Assembly (NCBI GenBank): GCA_028875335.1
Contig: JAPPEF010000342.1
Span: 1 to 10,497 of the forward strand
Direction of reading: 5' to 3'
Source: Gemmatimonadota bacterium
GTDB lineage: Bacteria; Latescibacterota; UBA2968; UBA8231
Length of the DNA stretch: 10,497 nucleotides
The translations under genes were made by a program, and so were the position numbers. This document shows, piece after piece, positions 1-5,017 of this stretch. The notes under the pieces are model-generated. The model ran no database searches. It was not told where the DNA came from and worked only from the letters and a program-made list of their open reading frames with translations. Numbering within the stretch: the first letter of the stretch is position 1; each line of letters begins with the position of its first letter.

Positions 1-2266
1 CGCGATAGGCGTAGAACGCGAGCCAGCGATTCAACGCGAAATAGGCCACAGGCCAAGCAATCACATTGGCGACCACCACCAGCCAGCCGAATTCGCGCGA
101 CATCAATAGCAGCACGCTGCTGGTCGTAGCGCCTAATACCTTGCGGATGCCAATTTCCTTGGTGCGGCGCACGGCCGCCAAAGCGACCAAGCCAAAAAGC
201 CCCATGCAGGAGATCGCAGTGGCAACGGCACTCATCCATCTCATGACAACGCCGACGCGCTGCTCTTCCCAGTATCTCCCTGCAAAACTCTCGTCGAGGA
301 AGCGCACATCGTGGAATTCATATTCCGGCAGAACCCGCTTCCACAGCGCCTTTACTTCTTCGACCGCCGCGGGCAGGTCGGCGCGGTCGAGCCGGACTAG
401 GGTGTTCGTGAACCGGTCTCGCAATTTGGGCTTGGATATAAGCGGACGCGTCGTCAGAAGAGCCGGTCCTATGGTATGGCGCATATCCGTAAAGTGGAAA
501 TCCTTGACTACGCCGACCACCGTCATCGGCTCGTCACCAAGGCCTGTCAAGGTGCGGCCGATTAGCTCTTCAGGGCCGAAGAAGTGTGCAGCAGGCTCGT
601 TGAGCAAGACGCCGTGCGGCAAATTGGGATCGAAGCCCTGCCCAGAGAGAACCTCGATACCCATGACACTCAGGAAGTTTGGACTCACGTAGAAGGGCTT
701 GGCGTGGAGCACTTTCTCATCGGACCGGATTGGCATGGGGGGAAAGCCGCCAGAGCCAGGTGCTGACCAGGCACCGGTGACTCCTTGTACGAGTCCCGGT
801 CGGGAATTGATCTCGTCGGCGAGGCGCTCAATCTGCAAAGCGTTGAGATCGCCTTGGTGGAGAACTATTACAATCTGGTCCCCGTCGAAGCCCAAATCCT
901 TAGTCTGCATGAAATCGAGCTGTCGTGCCATAGTGATCGCCACGACGACGAGAACGGCTGACAGCGCAAACTGCACGACAATCAGACCGCGACCCAGCCA
1001 ACCGCGACCCGGCTGAGGCGTCTTGCGGGACAGTGCCCGGACGGGATGGAGCCGCGCAATGATTTGGGCCGGGTACAAGCCCGACAGTACACCGACCACC
1101 AAAGCCAACGTTAAGGCACCTATCCCCGTCTCGACCGACAACCACTCGATCTCTAGCTGCTGATTCGCGACCTCCTTAAATGTCGGCAGTAGGACTTCGG
1201 CGAGGCCCATGCCAACGACGATGGCGATTAGACTCACCACGATCGCTTCGGCGAGGAATTGGTTGGAAAGCTGGTGACGCGTCGCGCCGATCGCCTTGCG
1301 CACCCCGACTTCCAAGGTCCGCGTCATGGCGCGGCTCATGGCGAGGTTGACGAAGTTGATAGCAGCGATCAGCAGCACGAGCGCGGCCAGCCCTGCCAGC
1401 AAATAGATATGCTCAACCGTGCCATAACCAAAGTCAACGGGTCCCGTTATACTAGGTCCTAAGTGAGCGCCTGCAAAAGGCTGCAACTTCGGTCGGTCCC
1501 GCGAGGCTAGGGGCTCTAGCCGTGTTTCCACTTCAGCAGGCGCTACGCCCTCTTTGAGTTCGACAAAAAGTCCTCCTAGACCCCTGAAGTGCAGCGCCTC
1601 GGCCATTATCGCGGGCACGAGTATCTTTAGACGCAAAATAGAAGGCCCCGGCAGGGGTGCTAGCACACCCGCAATGGTGCGCTCCACCTCGATGGGCGTC
1701 TCCTTGGGTGGCGATGTCGAGTAGTCCCGCCCGACAGTGTGCAGCCGGATGCGCGCACCCAGCATGGCGTGGGCAGGAACATTGGGGCCGAAGTACTTCT
1801 GCGCCGTCTCATGGGCGAGAACAACGCTCTGGGGATCGTCGAGTGCCGTCACCGCATCGCCCGCCGCCAGCGGCAAGGTGAACATGGTGAGGAAGGCCGG
1901 ATCGACAGCGAGGAAGTTCTCGTTAAAGGTCGCATCACCGTACGAGACTTTGCCGTATCCCAACTTCATGGAAACCGATTCGCGGATACCGGCGACTTTG
2001 GTACGCACAGCCTCGCGCTCATCGTCACGTATCCTGGTGTAACGGTTGAAGGCAGCACCGGGTTCGGGCTCTGGATGGTCATAATAGATGGCGAATATTC
2101 GATCCCCTTTTTCGTGCCAAGCGTCAAAGGAGGTCTCGTGGCGCACGAACAGCAGACACAGGACCGCCACGGCAAAGGCCACGGATAGGCCGACGATGTT
2201 GATCAGCGAGATCGTCTTGTTGCGCCCCAACACGCGCAGGGCAATGATCAGGTTGCTCTTCCACAT
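1..2266 (-). CDS. FtsX/MacB-like orphan ABC permease D (3' end outside window)
   Basis: Reading from an ATG at 2264-2266 toward the left edge, the frame is open for 755 codons with no stop. The gene is therefore real and merely cut by the window edge; by comparison with permease C about 42 codons are missing. It begins MWKSNLIIALRVLGRNK, has a first membrane helix near residues 20-41, a MacB-like periplasmic domain, an FtsX block with the motif RTLEVGVRKAIGATRHQL, a fifth helix, a second periplasmic domain and a second FtsX block with RTKEIGIRKVLGATTSS. Family knowledge: FtsX/MacB permeases work by mechanotransmission with a separate ATPase rather than as classical channels. The substrate is unknown. 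D is the last gene seen in the array, 75 bases after the ankyrin gene. Its Shine-Dalgarno region (GCGAGAA) is weaker than that of C (AGAGGGA). It differs from C by two in-frame indels, six residues lost and three gained, both in the second periplasmic domain. Confidence 0.93.
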   Translation of the reverse strand, partial: MWKSNLIIALRVLGRNKTISLINIVGLSVAFAVAVLCLLFVRHETSFDAWHEKGDRIFAIYYDHPEPEPGAAFNRYTRIRDDEREAVRTKVAGIRESVSMKLGYGKVSYGDATFNENFLAVDPAFLTMFTLPLAAGDAVTALDDPQSVVLAHETAQKYFGPNVPAHAMLGARIRLHTVGRDYSTSPPKETPIEVERTIAGVLAPLPGPSILRLKILVPAIMAEALHFRGLGGLFVELKEGVAPAEVETRLEPLASRDRPKLQPFAGAHLGPSITGPVDFGYGTVEHIYLLAGLAALVLLIAAINFVNLAMSRAMTRTLEVGVRKAIGATRHQLSNQFLAEAIVVSLIAIVVGMGLAEVLLPTFKEVANQQLEIEWLSVETGIGALTLALVVGVLSGLYPAQIIARLHPVRALSRKTPQPGRGWLGRGLIVVQFALSAVLVVVAITMARQLDFMQTKDLGFDGDQIVIVLHQGDLNALQIERLADEINSRPGLVQGVTGAWSAPGSGGFPPMPIRSDEKVLHAKPFYVSPNFLSVMGIEVLSGQGFDPNLPHGVLLNEPAAHFFGPEELIGRTLTGLGDEPMTVVGVVKDFHFTDMRHTIGPALLTTRPLISKPKLRDRFTNTLVRLDRADLPAAVEEVKALWKRVLPEYEFHDVRFLDESFAGRYWEEQRVGVVMRWMSAVATAISCMGLFGLVALAAVRRTKEIGIRKVLGATTSSVLLLMSREFGWLVVVANVIAWPVAYFALNRWLAFYAYR

Positions 2267-2293
2267 AGGGTGATTTCTCGCATTCTTGTTGAA
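1..2293 (-). repeat. Paralogous duplication unit, copy in permease D
   Basis: This segment corresponds to about 5146-7447. Homology covers the whole visible gene and about 27 bases upstream of the ATG (TTCAACAAGAAT here, TTCAACGAGAAT in the other copy). Stretches 960-1150 (191 bases) and 2100-2251 (152 bases) match the other copy perfectly, whereas the periplasmic-domain regions carry many substitutions and two in-frame indels. The other copy lies across the ankyrin gene in the same orientation. Confidence 0.9.
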
Positions 2294-2341
2294 CTCTCCT
2301 TGGTGCGGCGACCTCGTCCGGCTTTTCTTGGGCCGTCCATG

Positions 2342-4969
2342 TTACTCCGTGGCACCAGCCGCTTCGAGAAGGTCTATCACCTCTTGGCGACCACTGTTTT
2401 TGGCCAAGCTCAAGGCCGTCGTGCCGTCGTTATTTCGAGCGTGAATATCAGTGCCGTTTTCAAGCAAAAGACGCACCACCTCCACATCGCCCCCTCGAGC
2501 CGCCCACATCAAAACCGTCCAGTCGCTGTTATTTCGGGTGTGAATATCGGCACCGTTTTCAAGCAAGAAACGCACTACCTCCACATCGCCCCCCCAAGCG
2601 GCCCACGCTAAGGCCGTCGTGCCGTTGTTATTTCGAGCGTGAATATCAGTGCCGTTTTCGAGCAAGAAGCGCACCATCTCCACATGGCCTGCCCGAGCCG
2701 CCCACATCAAAATTGTAGTGTCGTCGTCATATCGGGCATCCACATCTCCTTCTGCTACCCATTGTTCTACTAAGATGCGTGCGACCTCGACATGGCCTTC
2801 AAGAACAGCTAGTACCAAGGCCGTAGTGCCTTCGTTAGTTCGCATGTGAATGTCGGCCCCGTTGTCGAGTAAGAGCCGCACTACCTCCACGTCGCCTCCC
2901 CAAGCCGCCCACGCCAAGGCCGTCCTGCCATAGTAGGCATCTTGGGCGTGGAGATCGGCCCCGTTGTCAAGCAAGAAACGCACCACCTCCACATCGCCCT
3001 CCAAAGTGGCATACATCAAAGCCGTCCTGCCGGAGACATTTTGTGCGTTTATGTCGGTGCCGTTTTCGAGCAAGAAGCGCACCACCTCCACATGGCCTCC
3101 AAAAGCCGCCCACGCCAAGGCCGTCCTACCATGGAGGTCATCTTGGGCGTGAAGATCGGCCCCATTGTCGAGCAAAAGACGCACCACCTCCACATCGCCC
3201 CCCCGAGCCGCCCACATCAAGACCGTCCTGTCAAAGAGGTCATCTTGGGCGTTTATGTCGGCCCCATTGTCGAGCAAAAGACGTACTACCTCCACCTGAC
3301 CCGCCCTAGCGGCTAACATCAAGGCTGTAATGCCGGAGTTGTTTTGGGCGTGAACATCGGCCCCGTTGGTGAGTAAGAGCCTCACTACCTCCACCTGACC
3401 CGCCCCAGCCGCCCACGTCAGGGCCGTATAGCCGTATTTATCTTGGGCGTTTATGTAGGCCCCGTTTTCGAGCAAAAGATGCACCACCTCCATACCACCC
3501 CCAGAAGCGGCCCACATCAAAACCGTAGTGCTGTCGGCATCTTGGGCATGGATATTGGCCCCGTTTTCGAGCAAAAGCCGCACCATTTCCACATCGCCTC
3601 CAGAAGCGGCCCACATCAAGACTGTCCGGCCGTCGGCATCTTGGGTCTGCGCGCCTGCTTCCGCTATCCACTGTTCTACTAAGATGCGTACGACCTCCAC
3701 ATGGCCTTCCAAAGCGGCCACGTTCAAGGCCGTCGTACCGTCGTCATCTCGGACATGGATATCCATCCCAGCCGCAATAAACAGCCGTACCGCAGATACA
3801 TCCCCCGCTCGGACGCGCTCGAAAAAGGACGCCGGTGTATACGCAATCCCCCGCTCATCTAGCACACTACGGGCTGCCTCAGGAGTCAGGAATTCAGGAT
3901 CAGATACGGCTTGGCCAATCCCCGCTGGTAACGCCGGATCCAACGGATTGACGCTATACGTCCCAATCAGATAGGCATCGGCAAAGTCGATGTCGCCATC
4001 GGCATCCACATCGCCGAGAGAAATGTTGGGAATATGAGCCGCCAAGGTCGAAGGATCGACGCTGTACATCGCCACGAACAGCGCATCGACAATATCGACG
4101 CGACCATCGCCGTTGACATCCCCTAAGAGGCCACTCTCAACGACCTTCAGCCGCCCAGACAGACTGCGCTCTTCTACGACGATGTCCACCGGAGCCATCC
4201 CGTCTCGGATGTGGAAGGCAGGGTCAACATAGGCGACCATATCCGAGCCCCAAACAACCAATCCATACGCCTGATCTTGGGTAGCCGGTGCCAACCTAGG
4301 AGGCCTACTCGACACGCCGCTGCGAACCCCAGCCTGCCCGTCAATCAACACCATCCGCCGACTCGCCTCCATCCCCCCGCTGCTGAGCCGATAGATATAC
4401 ACCCCCGCTCCTACCGCACGTCCAGCCGCATCCGTACCGTCCCACCGCGCCGTGTGCACACCCGCCGACCGTTCGCCATTGACTAACCGGATCAAGCGCT
4501 GTCCCAGCATATTGAATACTTCCAGCCGCACGTGAGCCGCCGCTGGCAGTTGGTAGGGAATGAGAGTGGAAGGATTGAACGGATTGGGGTAATTCTGTCC
4601 CAAGGCAAAGTCGGCCGGCAGGGCCGTATTCCTTCCCCTAGACAGTGTTTGCAGCGAAAGCGCAAAATAGCCGGTCGCATCCGTCGTCGTGCCGACCGAC
4701 TGGCGCAGATCGCTCAAATCGAATAGCTGCACCTGCACTCCGGCCGCTGGCAACCCGGACGATAGGCGTATCCGGCCCTCTACCAGCGGCTCCGCGCCGA
4801 CGCGAATGCTTAACACTAGTCCGATAAGACAAGCGATGAAAGGCAACATGAGGTCAATTCGTTTAGCTCTCTTATGGCTGTTGGATGTTAGCCCAACGAC
4901 GTTCAGCAGCGCATACGCCTTGTGCCGGACGAGATTGCGTCCAGCCGTGATGATTAGGTTTCTCAGCAT
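2342..4969 (-). CDS. Chimeric secreted ankyrin-repeat protein with dockerin-like and FlgD/Por-type sorting-like domains
   Basis: The 875-codon frame ends in TAA at 2342-2344. Residues 1-27 resemble a permease N-terminus. Residues 41-59 form a signal peptide (MLPFIACLIGLVLSIRVGA, likely cut before EP). About 60-107 is a beta-rich carboxypeptidase-regulatory-like domain (VEGRIRL...TTTDATGYFAL). About 118-210 is an FlgD-Ig/Por-sorting-like domain with NYPNPFNPSTLIPYQL, VFNMLGQ, WDGTD and GVYIYRL. About 282-340 holds two dockerin-type calcium loops (DVNGDGRVDIVD and DVDADGDIDFAD). About 380-875 holds 15 ankyrin repeats. Ankyrin arrays bind proteins; with a signal peptide this one probably acts outside the cytoplasm. 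The partner is unknown. Two starts are possible: ATG at 4969, preceded by AAAGGGA, or the internal ATG at 4849, which gives a clean signal peptide but has no clear ribosome site. The first is better supported for initiation, the second for secretion. The gene lies 48 bases after permease C and 75 before D. Confidence 0.9.
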   Translation of the reverse strand: MLRNLIITAGRNLVRHKAYALLNVVGLTSNSHKRAKRIDLMLPFIACLIGLVLSIRVGAEPLVEGRIRLSSGLPAAGVQVQLFDLSDLRQSVGTTTDATGYFALSLQTLSRGRNTALPADFALGQNYPNPFNPSTLIPYQLPAAAHVRLEVFNMLGQRLIRLVNGERSAGVHTARWDGTDAAGRAVGAGVYIYRLSSGGMEASRRMVLIDGQAGVRSGVSSRPPRLAPATQDQAYGLVVWGSDMVAYVDPAFHIRDGMAPVDIVVEERSLSGRLKVVESGLLGDVNGDGRVDIVDALFVAMYSVDPSTLAAHIPNISLGDVDADGDIDFADAYLIGTYSVNPLDPALPAGIGQAVSDPEFLTPEAARSVLDERGIAYTPASFFERVRAGDVSAVRLFIAAGMDIHVRDDDGTTALNVAALEGHVEVVRILVEQWIAEAGAQTQDADGRTVLMWAASGGDVEMVRLLLENGANIHAQDADSTTVLMWAASGGGMEVVHLLLENGAYINAQDKYGYTALTWAAGAGQVEVVRLLLTNGADVHAQNNSGITALMLAARAGQVEVVRLLLDNGADINAQDDLFDRTVLMWAARGGDVEVVRLLLDNGADLHAQDDLHGRTALAWAAFGGHVEVVRFLLENGTDINAQNVSGRTALMYATLEGDVEVVRFLLDNGADLHAQDAYYGRTALAWAAWGGDVEVVRLLLDNGADIHMRTNEGTTALVLAVLEGHVEVARILVEQWVAEGDVDARYDDDTTILMWAARAGHVEMVRFLLENGTDIHARNNNGTTALAWAAWGGDVEVVRFLLENGADIHTRNNSDWTVLMWAARGGDVEVVRLLLENGTDIHARNNDGTTALSLAKNSGRQEVIDLLEAAGATE
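2345..3832 (-). repeat. Array of about 15 ankyrin repeats, roughly 99-base coding units
   Basis: Residues about 380-875 divide into 33- to 36-residue units of the form GRTALxWAAxGGDVEVVRLLLxNGADIHAQD. The first and last units are divergent caps. Neighbouring units are strikingly alike in DNA, for example recurring plus-strand strings such as CGCACCACCTCCACATCGCC, which suggests recent expansion by unequal recombination or slippage. Units 2 and 11 both carry the longer form with RILVEQW(I/V)AE. The usual ankyrin TPLH start is replaced by T(A/V)L followed by Met or Ala and Trp in most units. Confidence 0.93.
3950..4126 (-). other. Dockerin-like domain with two EF-hand-type calcium loops
   Basis: Residues about 282-340 contain two copies of the type I dockerin calcium loop: GDVNGDGRVDIVDALFVAMY and GDVDADGDIDFADAYLIGTY. 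Acidic or Asn ligands stand at loop positions 1, 3, 5, 9 and 12 (D284, N286, D288, D292, D295; D320, D322, D324, D328, D331). Dockerins bind cohesin modules on scaffolds, though in many non-cellulosomal bacteria they occur as general surface-protein modules. No cohesin gene is in the window, so the partner is unknown. Confidence 0.8.
4340..4618 (-). other. FlgD-Ig / Por-secretion sorting-like domain, in an internal position
   Basis: Residues about 118-210 contain the hallmark sequence of these domains: NYPNPFNPSTLIPYQL at the start, VRLEVFNMLGQ in the middle, then WDGTDAAGRAVGAGVYIYRL. In Bacteroidota and related phyla such domains usually sit at the extreme C-terminus and direct export and surface attachment by the type IX system. 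Here about 665 residues follow it, so it probably acts as an immunoglobulin-like spacer rather than as a terminal export signal. That functional reading is inference. Confidence 0.75.
4793..4849 (-). other. Internal signal peptide of the ankyrin protein with alternative start codon
   Basis: Residues 41-59 of the long frame begin with Met after a basic stretch (KRAKR), have a hydrophobic core LPFIACLIGLVLSI and end in RVGA before EP, fitting a V-X-A signal peptidase I site. The position, just after the permease-like leader, suggests this Met was the ancestral start of the secreted protein. The bases upstream (AAACGAATTGACCTC) contain no good Shine-Dalgarno sequence, so whether it is used now is uncertain. 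Confidence 0.65.
4889..4969 (-). pseudogene. Permease 5'-end remnant fused in frame to the ankyrin gene
   Basis: The first 27 codons of the ankyrin gene read MLRNLIITAGRNLVRHKAYA followed by LLNVVGL. They align without gaps to residues 1-27 of permeases B (MFKSYLHIAARHLTRHRLYA...) and C (MWKSNLIIALRVLGRNKTIS...), with about 12 identities to each and the same closing GL. In a permease the first membrane helix starts here; instead the frame continues with TSNSHKRAKRIDL and a signal peptide. The simplest reading is that the start of a further permease paralogue survived while its body was replaced or deleted. The remnant keeps a plausible ribosome site and start codon. It could be translated as a basic leader, or be a mere relic if translation starts at 4849. 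Confidence 0.7.
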
Positions 4970-4974
4970 CCCAT

Positions 4975-4981
4975 TCCCTTT
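4975..4981 (-). promoter_or_regulatory. Probable Shine-Dalgarno site of the permease-leader/ankyrin frame
   Basis: AAAGGGA on the minus strand lies five bases before the ATG at 4967-4969. It supports initiation at the permease-like leader rather than at the internal ATG at 4849, which lacks a comparable site. Confidence 0.5.
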
Positions 4982-5017
4982 CGGCTTGGGGTCTGCTTCT
5001 ACACGCTCCCTCTTTCT

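Noticed and set aside
66..692. Plus-strand frame of 208 codons, with a similar one at 5211-5846 (211 codons)
   Set aside because: Both are antisense to the same FtsX coding region of permeases D and C. They look alike only because the sense genes are paralogous; they are rich in Ser, Arg and Thr, lack a recognisable domain and end where the sense similarity drops.
900..1145. Minus-strand 81-codon frame, repeated at 6033-6299
   Set aside because: It is an alternative frame inside permeases D and C, and its conservation is explained by the 191-base identical tract.
1..2266. Possible frameshifted pseudogene, since no complete long frame is seen at the left
   Set aside because: Reading triplets in the frame of the ATG at 2266 down to position 2 gives no stop codon, and the length differences from C are all multiples of three. 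The gene is simply cut by the window edge.
2267..2341. Possible terminator after the ankyrin gene
   Set aside because: There are GC-rich stretches, but no clear stem-loop with a following T run could be drawn on the minus strand.
2942..3682. Plus-strand frames over the ankyrin region with apparent repeats
   Set aside because: These are shadows of the 99-base coding repeats; the minus frame encodes clear ankyrin units over the whole span.
2383..3770. Regular repeats considered as a CRISPR array
   Set aside because: The period is about 99 bases, repeats and intervals are both coding in one frame and give ankyrin units; there is no short repeat with unique spacers and no cas gene.
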